Shown here piece by piece: positions 14,784-23,977 of a DNA stretch of 43,879 nucleotides (positions are counted from its first letter, which is position 1; every line of letters starts with the position of its first letter). The stretch lies in the NCBI GenBank assembly GCA_024638265.1, contig JAHEKQ010000019.1, forward strand, positions 1-43,879, read 5' to 3'. The notes under the pieces were generated by a model that worked only from the letters and a program-made list of their open reading frames with translations, did not search any database and was not told where the DNA came from. Source of the stretch: Flammeovirgaceae bacterium (GTDB taxonomy: Bacteria > Bacteroidota > Bacteroidia > Cytophagales > Cyclobacteriaceae). A program made the translations under genes and the position numbers.

Positions 14784-15524
14784 TCAATTATAGATCATAA
14801 GGGTCACTGCCAGGGAGAACCCGAACCCGAATATCATATAGAAAAATACGCTTAGCACACCTACCAATAGGTATCGTACAATACCGAAGAACCCGTAACT
14901 TCTGAAAAGTGCGATTGCGTTGATAAATATTAACACCATCAAAATGGGCAGTTGTAATTCAGCGGCATAGAACCCGGTAGTCAGTTTAACTAACATTACC
15001 AGGATTACCAGGATCACATATAAACTTGTGATATAAAGGCCTACTACGAGGTACTCTGCCAGATTATATTTCTTCCAGAAAAAGAGCTTTAGCATAAAAC
15101 CAATGGAGAATACCAGGAAGAACATGATATAGTTGATATTCTTAACCATATAGGAAATAGAGGCCTCTGCAATTTCATTTTGCTCCTGTGTACGCGTATT
15201 ATCAATTCCGGGATTGCCCTCCAAAGGATCAAATTGTGTGAGGGTACGAATAATTATGTATACCGCTGTCAAGAGAATGAACAAGGAAACAGGCTTGTAA
15301 TAAGATTTTCTCTTCCCGGCGAAAAATTCCCTGTAAACTCTGCCGGGGTGGATAACCAACCCCTTTAAAGTATAAAAAAAGGGACCTTCAAAAGAGAATG
15401 CAGAACTGAGAAAATCACGGAAAGTATCTCCTAAGTTAATTTTGCCCGGCTGGCCCAACTGTCCACAAGCATGGCAATACTCCCCTTCCAGTGGGGTATT
15501 ACAATTGGCACAGACTTCTCTCAT
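14784..15524 (-). CDS. DUF3667-like membrane protein with zinc ribbon
   Basis: The 246-residue protein starts with a zinc-ribbon (Cys5, Cys8, Cys17 and Cys20; CANC and CHAC), followed by FEGPFFYTLKGLVIHPGRVYREFFAGKRKSYYKP in part, which is the signature block of DUF3667. Four or five membrane helices follow (about 80-96, 128-148, 155-178, 190-205 and 215-243). The role is unknown. It sits alone on the minus strand. Confidence 0.85.
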   Translation of the reverse strand: MREVCANCNTPLEGEYCHACGQLGQPGKINLGDTFRDFLSSAFSFEGPFFYTLKGLVIHPGRVYREFFAGKRKSYYKPVSLFILLTAVYIIIRTLTQFDPLEGNPGIDNTRTQEQNEIAEASISYMVKNINYIMFFLVFSIGFMLKLFFWKKYNLAEYLVVGLYITSLYVILVILVMLVKLTTGFYAAELQLPILMVLIFINAIALFRSYGFFGIVRYLLVGVLSVFFYMIFGFGFSLAVTLMIYN

Positions 15525-15577
15525 CAGTCCAATTTATGGAAAAAGTCCAAACCAATCCTAACCCGGAAACATTCCCG

Positions 15578-16189
15578 TCATTCGAAGGGTTGGCGAATTA
15601 TGGTTTTCCATTTGGCAGGGTCGGCCCTCCTGATGTCGGATAAATAGATCTCATGGTGCTTTCCACGTAGTTTATACCCCTGGTCGGAAATAGCCCGGTG
15701 TATTTTTGCGACAGTGGGACCTTCCTCGGAAAACGGACCGATATGCATTATCTGGGCTGATTTTCCTTCCGAGTAATGACAGAAACGCATCAGGTCAAGC
15801 ACGGCCGGATTCTTTTTTTTACTAACCTTTTCTATGGCATCCATTACCATGTCAACTGAAATAAATTCGGGTTGCATGATCATAGCAGTCCATTTCCAGT
15901 CCGATTTATCCAGACTTTCAAATTTACTCATGTCATCAGCCCACCAGAGTCCTTCGAGGGGCATCACCCCATAATCCAGCTCATGGTCCCCCTTTTTTAT
16001 CATGAATTTTAAGGTGTAGGAAACTGAGTAAAGGGCTTCAATGGCATCGCTGAAAGCCCGGTTTTTGGGATTTCCCTTTCCGTCAATCATCAGGAAATTC
16101 ATCTGCGGGACATCCACAAACTCCACTTTCCGTGCTGAAGGCTTGTAGAACTCCTTCAGCTCTTTTTTGTAGTCTATTTTAGTAAGCAT
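15578..16189 (-). CDS. GyrI-like small-molecule-binding domain protein
   Basis: The 203-residue protein has the conserved N-terminal stretch KELKEFYKPSARKVEFVDVPQMNFLMIDGKGNP (in part, residues 7-40) and later GPFSEEGPTVAKIHRAI and RGKHHEIYLSDIRRADP. These fit the stand-alone GyrI-like (SOUL/BmrR effector-type) domains common in Bacteroidota and Firmicutes. The family binds or hydrolyses small lipophilic compounds; the ligand is unknown. ATG 16189 is preferred since GGAA lies about ten bases upstream and the frame's extra 11 residues upstream do not match the family. Confidence 0.85.
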   Translation of the reverse strand: MLTKIDYKKELKEFYKPSARKVEFVDVPQMNFLMIDGKGNPKNRAFSDAIEALYSVSYTLKFMIKKGDHELDYGVMPLEGLWWADDMSKFESLDKSDWKWTAMIMQPEFISVDMVMDAIEKVSKKKNPAVLDLMRFCHYSEGKSAQIMHIGPFSEEGPTVAKIHRAISDQGYKLRGKHHEIYLSDIRRADPAKWKTIIRQPFE

Positions 16190-16244
16190 GGCATGTTCCG
16201 TTAATGTCCAGAATATAACCATACGATCTCACAATTTATATGAG

Positions 16245-16784
16245 CTAGGTCATGCCAGGCTTATTATAGGTAAGCTGGACCATTCCATTGGGATATTCAT
16301 TGGTTTTGGTAAGCCGGAATTTTTGGACTCCTGAACCCCCTGAAAATAGGCATATTCCTGACCCTATGCTCACCGGAATTATCGTAAGCCTGATCTGGTC
16401 GATCAGGCCGGCTTCCATTAATTCGCCATTTACCTGGCTCCCCCCGATCAGCCAGATGTCTTTCCCGGGTTCACTTTTCAGCTGTTCGACGAAGGTGGGT
16501 ATGTCTCCACTGTAAAACTCTGCGTGTTCGTCGGGGTCTTTTTGGGACCTGGAAAAAACGATGTTCCTGTAATCGGGGTAGGGAAATGGTACATCGAATC
16601 CCAGAACCTGCTGGTAGGTCTTGTTGCCCATAAGGGTAGTATCTACGGAGTTCATAAAGTCGGTATACCCGAAATCTTCCCCTTCAATGTCCCACGCAGG
16701 ATCGTTCAACCAATCGATACTACCGTCTTCGCTGGCGATGTACCCGTCGAGGCTGGTGGCTATGTAGAGCTTGACTTTTCGCAT
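16245..16784 (-). CDS. Dihydrofolate-reductase-like (RibD C-terminal) protein
   Basis: The 179-residue protein belongs to the RibD_C/DHFR-fold family: KLYIATSLDGYIASEDGSIDWL (in part) at the N-terminus, a central TTLMGNKTYQQVL, DIWLIGGSQVNGELMEAGLIDQIRLTIIPV and a C-terminal strand. These stand-alone proteins are NAD(P)H-binding putative reductases and not the essential DHFR. It starts at ATG 16784; the 14-residue upstream extension lacks family similarity. It is 55 bases upstream of the GyrI-like gene on the same strand and probably co-transcribed. Confidence 0.87.
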   Translation of the reverse strand: MRKVKLYIATSLDGYIASEDGSIDWLNDPAWDIEGEDFGYTDFMNSVDTTLMGNKTYQQVLGFDVPFPYPDYRNIVFSRSQKDPDEHAEFYSGDIPTFVEQLKSEPGKDIWLIGGSQVNGELMEAGLIDQIRLTIIPVSIGSGICLFSGGSGVQKFRLTKTNEYPNGMVQLTYNKPGMT

Positions 16785-16910
16785 GACAAAAGTTACGGAA
16801 AAGAAGTGGGCCTTAAAATATTTCACGCAAACCCTACGCTATATTCTTCACTGCGTTACGGATATCAAAGATAGCTTCGGTTTTTGAAAAAAGGCCCAAA
16901 GAATTGCACA

Positions 16911-17007
16911 CCTACTGACCACCTACCGCCTACCGCCTACAACCTATCACCTACCACCTACCACCCACTGACCAACCGCCCAACTGACCAACCGCCCAAC
17001 CGACTAC
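16911..17007. repeat. Compound heptamer and octamer array ending in a stop codon
   Basis: CCTAC-type cores recur at exactly 7-base steps (16922, 16929, 16936, 16943, 16950, 16957, 16964). Then the 16-base unit TGACCAACCGCCCAAC repeats twice exactly (16969-17000). The final CGACTAC (17001-17007) contains the stop codon of the M1 peptidase (17006-17004). The array spans nearly the whole gap between two genes. Confidence 0.75.
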
Positions 17008-19214
17008 TTCTTATTAAACTTATCAAACCTGCTCTCCGCATTCACCCTAGGGAAAGTATTGTCCTCGAGGTAGGTATCGGCGGTCTCCAGGTTGGGGTCC
17101 AGGATAATATTGGTGACCTCTTTGTCAAAGCTGAAGACTTTGGTGACTTCTTCCTCGTTGAATCGCCAGATTTCGGCGGGTACTTTGACCATTTCCCTGG
17201 TGCCGTCCTTGAAGGTAAATTCAAGGATGATGGGCATCACCAGGCCACCCTTATTCTTAAATGTGATCTGGTAATAATTCTTATCTACCAATTTGGCCAT
17301 AATAGCCTTGTCATCCAATCGCCCCTTGAACTCGCGGTAAGCCCTCTCAGGAGTTTCATTCAGGTTAAAGTAGTCAGGTCCGCCACTGAAATCCGTAGCT
17401 TCCCCTTCGGCATCGCCTGCAGCCAGGGCGCCTTTCTCGGCAGTGACCTGTCCTTCGAGTTCCACTTCTTCCTGCTTAACCTTGAACCACTTGACCTTGT
17501 CGACGGCGATGTCTACGTGGTCAACTGTGTAGAACCAACCTTTCCAGAACCAGTCGAGATCCACACCGCTGGCATCTTCCATAGTACGGAAGAAGTCGGC
17601 AGGCTTGGGGTGTTTGAATGCCCAACGCTCTGAATAGGTTTTAAAGGCCTTGTCGAATAACTCAGGACCCATTATGGTTTCCCTGAGAATGTTTAATGCG
17701 GTTGCCGGTTTCCCGTATGCATTGTTACCAAACTGGATAATATTTTCCGAGTTGGTCATGATCGGCCGAATGAATCGCTTATCACCTTTCATATAAGGTA
17801 CAATCTTATCAGCGGGTCCTCTCCTGTGCGGGAAGTTGGGGTAACGCTCCACTTGGGTCCGGTGCTGCACGAAACTATTAATTCCCTCATCCATCCATGT
17901 CCATTGCCTTTCGTCCGAATTGATGATCATGGGGAAGTAATTGTGGCCTACTTCGTGGACGATCACACCAATCATTCCATACTTGGTTCGGTCGGTATAA
18001 TTCCCTTTCTCATCAGGTCTTCCGAAATTGAAGCAAATCATCGGGTATTCCATACCGATGGATGCGGCATGCACCGAGATGGCAACGGGGTAGGGGTAAT
18101 CGATGGTGTATTTTGAGTAAACCTCAAGCGTATTCTTCACTGCTTTTGTGCTCTCCTCTTCCCACAGCGGGTTCCCTTCCTTGGGATAGAAACTCATGGC
18201 GAGGGGAGTCTTGTCTCCCACTTTTACCGCCTGTGCATCCCATATGAATTTCCGTGATGTAGCAAAGGCAAAGTCCCTGACCATATCGGCCTTGAATTTC
18301 CAGGTGGCTTTTTGCTTCGACCTGCTTTTCTCTTTCTTTTTAGCTTCGTCTTCGGTCACGATGATCACCGGCTTATCGAATGTGGTCATTGCCAGGTTGT
18401 ATCGTTCCAGTTCCTTATCGGTGAGGACTTCTTCAGGGTTTTGCAGCATTCCGGTAGAAGCGACAATATGGTCTGCCGGTACCGTGATATCGACCTCGTA
18501 ATCACCAAAAGTGAGTGCAAACTCACCCCTGCCCAGGAATTGCTTGTTTTGCCAGCCCTCATAATCATCAAAAACAGCCAATCGGGGAAACCACTGAGCG
18601 ATCGTATAAACGTAGTTGCCATCCTTGGGAAAGTACTCATATCCCCCTCTTCCGCCATTAGACATCCTGTCATTAACGTTATACCACCAGTCTATGGAAA
18701 AAGTGAAGTTTTCGCCTTTTGCCAATGGCTTGGGAAGATCAATCCTCATCATGGTCTGATTTACGGTGTATTCCAGGTCATTTCCTGAAGCATCCTTAAC
18801 TGACATCAGTTTAAAACCTCCGTCATAGTCATCAAATGCACCGAGGAAACCAGCCTGTTTTACGGCGATGTTGTCCCTTATCTGGCTAGGCGTGATCAGC
18901 GGGGTATTGGAATCCCGAGCCCTCATATTCTGATCCAGTTGGATCCACAGATACTCCAGGGTTTCAGGGGAATTGTTGTAATAGGTGATGGTCTCACTGC
19001 CGTCCAGTCGCTGGGTCTCGTCATTGAGTTCAACGCTGATCTTATGGTCGGCCTTTTGCTGCCAGTACTCAGGTCCCGGGGCACCGGAACCAGTTCTGTA
19101 TTCGTTCGGGGTCGGCAGGGCCTCTCCCAGCTGCTCAAATTTACCTTTCCATTCCTGGGCATTTGTGATGCCTGCTCCAAGCAATAGCAACACCAATATT
19201 TTAACTTTATTCAT
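17004..19214 (-). CDS. M1 family metallopeptidase, secreted
   Basis: The 736-residue protein has a signal peptide (MNKVKILVLLLLGAGITNAQ, cleaved near residue 19). The N-terminal beta-saddle is followed by the M1 zinc site: an exopeptidase-like motif SIGMEYP (385-391, replacing GAMEN), HEVGH at 420-424 and the third ligand Glu443 in WMDEG, 18 residues after the last histidine. A C-terminal extension includes FNLNETPERAYREFKGRLDD and a final IILDPNLETADTYLEDN block usual for Bacteroidota M1 peptidases. It should trim peptides in the periplasm. ATG 19214 is chosen because it gives the signal peptide; a 9-codon leader frame (19240-19211) overlaps this ATG as ATGA. It follows the HupE gene. Confidence 0.93.
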   Translation of the reverse strand: MNKVKILVLLLLGAGITNAQEWKGKFEQLGEALPTPNEYRTGSGAPGPEYWQQKADHKISVELNDETQRLDGSETITYYNNSPETLEYLWIQLDQNMRARDSNTPLITPSQIRDNIAVKQAGFLGAFDDYDGGFKLMSVKDASGNDLEYTVNQTMMRIDLPKPLAKGENFTFSIDWWYNVNDRMSNGGRGGYEYFPKDGNYVYTIAQWFPRLAVFDDYEGWQNKQFLGRGEFALTFGDYEVDITVPADHIVASTGMLQNPEEVLTDKELERYNLAMTTFDKPVIIVTEDEAKKKEKSRSKQKATWKFKADMVRDFAFATSRKFIWDAQAVKVGDKTPLAMSFYPKEGNPLWEEESTKAVKNTLEVYSKYTIDYPYPVAISVHAASIGMEYPMICFNFGRPDEKGNYTDRTKYGMIGVIVHEVGHNYFPMIINSDERQWTWMDEGINSFVQHRTQVERYPNFPHRRGPADKIVPYMKGDKRFIRPIMTNSENIIQFGNNAYGKPATALNILRETIMGPELFDKAFKTYSERWAFKHPKPADFFRTMEDASGVDLDWFWKGWFYTVDHVDIAVDKVKWFKVKQEEVELEGQVTAEKGALAAGDAEGEATDFSGGPDYFNLNETPERAYREFKGRLDDKAIMAKLVDKNYYQITFKNKGGLVMPIILEFTFKDGTREMVKVPAEIWRFNEEEVTKVFSFDKEVTNIILDPNLETADTYLEDNTFPRVNAESRFDKFNKK

Positions 19215-19240
19215 AATATTTTTTCGTTCCATGATTTCAT
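19211..19240 (-). CDS. Possible 9-residue leader peptide before the M1 peptidase
   Basis: ATG 19240 is preceded by AGGA with seven bases of spacing and opens the frame MKSWNEKIL, whose TGA overlaps the peptidase ATG as ATGA. The peptidase ATG itself has only a distant GGAA. This arrangement would couple peptidase translation to the leader. The leader is short and could be chance; many Bacteroidota genes lack Shine-Dalgarno sites. Confidence 0.35.
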   Translation of the reverse strand: MKSWNEKIL

Positions 19241-19300
19241 AAATTTTCCTCGGTCTACTTTCCCCGACTCCTCGTCCGCTTGTCCCCTCGTCTCCCCAAA

Positions 19301-19885
19301 TCACCAAATTCTATTCTCAATCAATAACATTAAAGCAATTCCTGCGCCAGCCGAGGAGATGACCATTCGCCAGTCCTTCCGGGAGGCTCCGATCAGGTCT
19401 ACTATAATAAAGCTGATCAGAAGGAATACGAGTACAATGATCACTTGCCCCACTTCAATCCCGATATTAAAAGCCAATAACTCCACCAGGATATTCTCAT
19501 CGCTCCCAAGGAGGCTTCTCAGATTATTTGAGAACCCCAGTCCATGGATCAATCCAAAGAATCCCGCCAGGTAGTAGTTGACCTGTACCCGTCTTCGTCT
19601 TCCATCTCTGTTACCCCTCACCAGGTTAGACAGTGCGGTCAGAAATATGGTGAGTGGGATCAGAAATTCCACCAGTGAAGAGTTAACGGATATAACCCGT
19701 AGGGTAGCAAGTGCCAGTGTTATCGAGTGCCCGATAGTAAAGGCAGTTACCAGTACCAGGACCTTCTTCCAATCCTTCAGGAGATAAATGGCACAAAGTA
19801 TGATAATAAATACCAGGTGATCCATTCCCGCAAGTGCGAGAATGTGATCCATACCAAGGTCAAAATATATTCTAAAGGTGGACAT
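19301..19885 (-). CDS. HupE/UreJ family membrane protein
   Basis: The 194-residue protein has about six hydrophobic helices and the HupE/UreJ blocks: an N-terminal GMDHILALAGMDHLVFII in which His residues recur, FTIGHSITLALA, and FGLIHGLGFSNNL, plus the AFNIGIEVGQ motif. Family members are proposed nickel/cobalt permeases in urease and hydrogenase clusters, but neither system is here. The linkage to an M1 metallopeptidase suggests metal delivery or a distinct role. Minus-strand TATTTTCG at 19900-19893 may be its -7 box. Confidence 0.9.
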   Translation of the reverse strand: MSTFRIYFDLGMDHILALAGMDHLVFIIILCAIYLLKDWKKVLVLVTAFTIGHSITLALATLRVISVNSSLVEFLIPLTIFLTALSNLVRGNRDGRRRRVQVNYYLAGFFGLIHGLGFSNNLRSLLGSDENILVELLAFNIGIEVGQVIIVLVFLLISFIIVDLIGASRKDWRMVISSAGAGIALMLLIENRIW

Positions 19886-19905
19886 CAGGGGGCGAAAATA
19901 TTCTA

Positions 19906-19913
19906 TAATTTTG
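19906..19913 (+). promoter_or_regulatory. Possible -7 box of the DUF6702-like gene
   Basis: TAATTTTG matches TAnnTTTG and lies 18 bases before ATG 19932. Only five bases separate it from the likely minus-strand -7 box of the HupE gene (19893-19900), so the two divergent promoters would be back to back. No -33 TTG is visible. Confidence 0.4.
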
Positions 19914-19931
19914 AAAAATCAGAACAGTAAA

Positions 19932-20429
19932 ATGATAATGGCCAAATACGTGTTATTAGCGGTATCATTACTGACACTCACGGGGTGGCACCCACTTCAC
20001 GTCAGTGTTTGCGAGATCGATTATGACAGGGAGCGAAAGGCCCTTGAAATCACCCAGAGAATATTCTACGATGACCTGGAGCTTGAGCTTAGAAAGGAAA
20101 CCGGAAATGAAACGCTTGATATTGTGGATGGAGTCACCTACGAAGAATTGGATGGACTACTGGAGCAATACATTCAAAGGCATGTTTCTGTATTCCTGGA
20201 AGGCAAGGTGGCTGATTACGATTACCTCGGCCACGAGCTGGAGGGGGATGCCGTATTCTGCTATTTTGAAATAACCAAAGTTCGAAAGCTCAACCGCATT
20301 GCGGTAAAGAATGACATACTTCTCAACTATTACGATGACCAGATCAACATCGTGCATATTTCTGAAAAAGATAAAGTGCGGAGTATGAGGCTTGAACGAA
20401 AATCTCCCCGTGATGAGATTATTTTCTGA
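19932..20429 (+). CDS. DUF6702-like exported protein
   Basis: The 165-residue protein has a signal peptide (MIMAKYVLLAVSLLTLTGW, cleaved before HPLHVS). The mature part starts with HPLHVSVCEIDYDRERKALEITQRIFYDDLE in part, the usual opening of DUF6702 proteins, continues with LLEQYIQRHVSVFLEGK and ends in a basic tail. Function is unknown; the family is commonly found beside HupE-like and M1 peptidase genes in Bacteroidota (recalled, not searched). It is divergent from the HupE gene and its 3' end overlaps the ThpR-like gene by 11 bases on the opposite strand. An alternative ATG at 19938 is possible. Confidence 0.8.
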   Translation: MIMAKYVLLAVSLLTLTGWHPLHVSVCEIDYDRERKALEITQRIFYDDLELELRKETGNETLDIVDGVTYEELDGLLEQYIQRHVSVFLEGKVADYDYLGHELEGDAVFCYFEITKVRKLNRIAVKNDILLNYYDDQINIVHISEKDKVRSMRLERKSPRDEIIF

Positions 20430-20973
20430 GCGGAAATTTCCTGAATATTTCCCAGTACTTTCCATTGTGCTTTAATAAGCAAACGTCTACAATTCTTTGC
20501 TCAGCCTTAAATTCCCGGTCTTTATAGGCTTCCCAGGCCTTTTGAAATTCGCTTTTTCTCAAGTCACGGAATGCCAACGTGAGATGTGGAGTAAATCCAC
20601 GGTCTTTGTAGTTGCCATCTTTTGATGGCAGGATCCTTCTAACAAGTTTGAGCACATGTTGTTGAAGGTCCATTAGGGAATTATGTTGAACGACATCCAT
20701 ATATAATACCCTGGGTGGGAATGCATCAAAACCCGATAACTCCAATTTGACTTCGGGATGGTCTATTTGCGAGAGATGTTCGATTAGTTTCTCTTCCCGG
20801 TCGTCACGCCACTGGAAGGGCATAAAGAGGGTAACATGAGGAGGAGATCTTAGTGCCTGGCGTGTATAGTATTCTTCAGAAATAATTTTCTTAAGCTTCC
20901 AAAGTTCCTCCAATAGCGGTTCCTCAGGAACCAATGCGATGAAGTATAGTGATTTAGAGATTTTTTGGGACAC
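20419..20973 (-). CDS. thpR: 2'-5' RNA ligase / phosphodiesterase family protein
   Basis: The 184-residue protein has the two hallmark HxTx motifs of the 2H phosphoesterase superfamily: HVTL at 46-49 and HLTL at 130-133. The start SLYFIALVPEEPLLEEL and the FPPRVLYMDV block fit ThpR/LigT proteins, which hydrolyse RNA 2',3'-cyclic phosphates and ligate tRNA halves in vitro. The start codon is GTG at 20973, directly abutting the TAG stop of the SNF2 gene (TAGGTG), so reinitiation after that gene is likely. Confidence 0.87.
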   Translation of the reverse strand: MSQKISKSLYFIALVPEEPLLEELWKLKKIISEEYYTRQALRSPPHVTLFMPFQWRDDREEKLIEHLSQIDHPEVKLELSGFDAFPPRVLYMDVVQHNSLMDLQQHVLKLVRRILPSKDGNYKDRGFTPHLTLAFRDLRKSEFQKAWEAYKDREFKAEQRIVDVCLLKHNGKYWEIFRKFPLRK

Positions 20974-23895
20974 CTATTTCAGGATGGAGGCTATGTCTTC
21001 AGGGGTCAGCGATTTCATAAAGCTTTCTTCAGCAGTTATTAAATCCCTGCTCAGTTTGATCTTCCGGTTTTGCAGAGCGAGGATTTTCTCTTCCACCGAA
21101 TCCTTAGTGATAAATTTATAGGCAAAAACTTTATTGGTTTGCCCGATCCTGTGGGTTCTGTCCACAGCTTGTGCCTCCACTGCAGGGTTCCACCAGGGAT
21201 CGAGGAGGAAAACGTAATCCGCCTTGGTAAGATTCAGTCCCAGACCACCTGCCTTCAATGAGATCAGGAAGAGGTTGATGTTGGGATCTTTCTGGAATTT
21301 GTCGACCTGGGCCATACGGTCCCGGGTTGAGCCATCGAGGTAAGCGAATGGATACCCCTGTTTCATCAAATGATCACTGAATATTTTAAGGTGCTTAACA
21401 AACTGGCTGAATATCAGGATCTTGTGGTTTTTGGCAATCGTGGTTTCGATCATTTCCAACACATCATTCATTTTGCCTGAATCACCTTTATAATCGGTAT
21501 CGACCATTACAGGGTGATTTGCCAATTGTCGCAGTTTTGTCAATCCCTGGAGCACCATCATCTGGTTTGACTTAAGCCATTTGGTGTCGAGAACATTCAG
21601 AATCTCATTCCGGTAGGCATTCTTCACTTCATTATATACCTCCTCCTGGGACTCACTCATGCTACTGTAATAGATATTTTCAATCTTCTCAGGAAGTTCA
21701 GTAGCCACTTGCGATTTATGTCTTCTTAGTATGAACGGCTTTAGAATTGCGTTCAACCGGCCGGTTTTCTTTTCATCCCCCTTCTTCTCAATGGGAACGA
21801 GGTATTCATTCCTGAAATAATGCTTATTCCCCAACAGGCCGGGATTGAGGAAGTCCAACTGGGACCAGATGTCCATGGTGCTGTTCTCCAGGGGAGTACC
21901 CGTCAGGATCAGTTTGTTTTTGCTTTTCAGCCTGCGAACAGCCTTAGAAATAAATGAACCCGGATTCTTTATGGCTTGTGATTCATCCAGGATGACATAC
22001 TCAAAGTAATATTGATCCAGTAAATCAATATCCAGTCGCACTATGCCATAAGTGGTAATCACAAGGTCGTAGCGGCTGAATTTCGAGGGATCTTTTTCCC
22101 GGTTGGTCCCGGTGTAACAGAATACCTTGAGCCCGGGTGTGAATTTTTCAGCCTCTTTCTGCCAATTGTAAACCAGTGAGGTGGGAAGTACGAGCAGGCT
22201 TGTGGACTCGGGATGGGCTTCTTTTTGTGCCTGGAGCAGCGCAAGAGTTTGAACCGTTTTACCGAGGCCCATATCGTCTGCCAGGCAGGCGCCAAACCTG
22301 AATTCATTGAGGAACTTCATCCAGTTATAGCCCGCCTTCTGATAGGGCCTTAGTTTCCCTTTGAATTGCCTGGGCATCGGATAGTCTTCGATTTTATCAA
22401 AGTCTCTCAGTTTTTCCAGCTTATTTCCAATCTTCAACCTAGCGAGTTTACCCTTTTCCATCTCGCGTATCAGTGAAACATGATGTTTTTTCAATCGCCC
22501 GTTTTGCGGGTCATCACCTTCCTCTGACATGTAGATCAGGTCGCTATACTCTGAAAGCCAGCTCTCCGGGATTACTGCCACTTCGCCATTGGGCAGAACG
22601 AATTCCGTCTGTTTTTTGAGGATGTATTTCCTGAGGTTCTTAAATGGGATTTCAAACTCACCAAACCGGATCACAGCCTTGATATCAAACCAATCAATTG
22701 ATTCGCTGATCTCCATCGTAATAGTGGGTTTACCAAGAAAATACCGCTTGTCATTTGACTCTGCCTGGCTGAGTTCAATTTGAAGTTCCTTAAGTAATTC
22801 CTTGTGTTTACTCAACCAGTCAAATGCTTCAGTCTTTGGCATAACGGCCTTAGCATGCTGAAAAGTAAGTCCTTGGTCCTTCAGGGCAGATTGTATTTGT
22901 TTCTCTCTTCGGATATCCCTGCTTACCCTGTGAAAAACATAGCTTTCACCAAAAGGCTCCATCCGAACATTGACTTCACCGTTCATATCAGCCTTAAACC
23001 GGAACTTCCCATAGAGAAAGTTCAATTCAAGTACCACCTTGTCAACCTCGGGCTCTCCATTGCTGCCGCCAAAGAGCACGGACTGCTCATTTCCCTTCAA
23101 AACAGAAAGTGTGAGCTTTGAACAAACGGGTTCCCTAAGCGAGTCAATCTCAAAACCCTTCGCATAGACATCGAATGACTCAATGAGGGGAGCCACGAAT
23201 TTCGAATAGTAGGCTTCCTCTACAGATTTCGGGATGACAATGAATTTTTTGTTGAGAAAGGGTTGCAGTTTGTGCCCGTCTACTTCCTTTTCGAAGGTGA
23301 ATACATGTCCGTTAAGCGCCATCCAGGCGGGTTCCTTGCAAAGGATGAAAGCACCCTTATACTGGAAGTCCACTTTTTTACCTGCGAGTTTGATCGTTGG
23401 GAAATAGTGGGTATTGTCTTCGTTCCTCCTGAAATGAAAAAGTACTGTGGCTTTTTGCTCTTCAAATTTCAATTTCTTCCAGGTTGGTTCTCCGTCATTG
23501 CCCATCTCGTACACCTCCTTGCCGTTCAGCAGCTTCAGTATTTTGGACCGCCTGATCTCCAGGTAATTTTCTATCTGCTCCTGCAGTAATTCATTTCCCT
23601 TTTCCCGGTTGTATACCTTCAGGAAAAAATCCGGGGTCTTGATTGGCTTTTTGGAAAATTTTCTGACCACTGCGTCTTGTTGAATTTCATCCATTAATCC
23701 AATCAATTCATAGTCGGTTTCGTCAAGGCCGTGGGCAAATTCAGGCGCATTCTTGGAAGAGATGTTCTGATGCTTTAAGGTCAGTTTACCTAACTCATTT
23801 ACCTGGACCACGAAGGATTCAAACAGGTAGCCCAGGTATTCATGTTGGAACAGTGAATAGATAATCTGGAAAGGCTTAGAAGTAGATACTTTCAT
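20974..23895 (-). CDS. SNF2-family DEAD/DEAH-box ATPase
   Basis: The 973-residue protein has a 500-residue N-terminal region of unclear fold, with no SWIM-type CxC motif visible, followed by a full SNF2 ATPase. Walker A is DDMGLGKT (540-547), the DExx box reads DESQ (637-640), motif III is LTGTPLENS (664-672), and the helicase C lobe ends with the HRIGQTNKVFAYKF block. SNF2 ATPases translocate on double-stranded DNA; bacterial members such as RapA act on RNA polymerase, but others have unknown partners. It is transcribed with the ThpR-like gene. Confidence 0.93.
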   Translation of the reverse strand: MKVSTSKPFQIIYSLFQHEYLGYLFESFVVQVNELGKLTLKHQNISSKNAPEFAHGLDETDYELIGLMDEIQQDAVVRKFSKKPIKTPDFFLKVYNREKGNELLQEQIENYLEIRRSKILKLLNGKEVYEMGNDGEPTWKKLKFEEQKATVLFHFRRNEDNTHYFPTIKLAGKKVDFQYKGAFILCKEPAWMALNGHVFTFEKEVDGHKLQPFLNKKFIVIPKSVEEAYYSKFVAPLIESFDVYAKGFEIDSLREPVCSKLTLSVLKGNEQSVLFGGSNGEPEVDKVVLELNFLYGKFRFKADMNGEVNVRMEPFGESYVFHRVSRDIRREKQIQSALKDQGLTFQHAKAVMPKTEAFDWLSKHKELLKELQIELSQAESNDKRYFLGKPTITMEISESIDWFDIKAVIRFGEFEIPFKNLRKYILKKQTEFVLPNGEVAVIPESWLSEYSDLIYMSEEGDDPQNGRLKKHHVSLIREMEKGKLARLKIGNKLEKLRDFDKIEDYPMPRQFKGKLRPYQKAGYNWMKFLNEFRFGACLADDMGLGKTVQTLALLQAQKEAHPESTSLLVLPTSLVYNWQKEAEKFTPGLKVFCYTGTNREKDPSKFSRYDLVITTYGIVRLDIDLLDQYYFEYVILDESQAIKNPGSFISKAVRRLKSKNKLILTGTPLENSTMDIWSQLDFLNPGLLGNKHYFRNEYLVPIEKKGDEKKTGRLNAILKPFILRRHKSQVATELPEKIENIYYSSMSESQEEVYNEVKNAYRNEILNVLDTKWLKSNQMMVLQGLTKLRQLANHPVMVDTDYKGDSGKMNDVLEMIETTIAKNHKILIFSQFVKHLKIFSDHLMKQGYPFAYLDGSTRDRMAQVDKFQKDPNINLFLISLKAGGLGLNLTKADYVFLLDPWWNPAVEAQAVDRTHRIGQTNKVFAYKFITKDSVEEKILALQNRKIKLSRDLITAEESFMKSLTPEDIASILK

Positions 23896-23977
23896 CTAAT
23901 ATTATACCCTGAGCAAAGTTCCAAATTAAGGGTTTCAGGCCGATTGAACTAATAAATGCGGCTGATTTTTTCCACAG

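Noticed and set aside
16911-17003. Possible CRISPR-like array
   Set aside because: Units are 7-8 bases with no spacers, and no cas gene is present.
16884-17633. 249-residue plus-strand open frame
   Set aside because: It reads through the heptamer/octamer array (Pro/Thr-rich nonsense) and then antisense to the M1 peptidase.
18312-18788. 158-residue plus-strand open frame
   Set aside because: It is antisense to the M1 peptidase, whose motifs are intact; no start signal.
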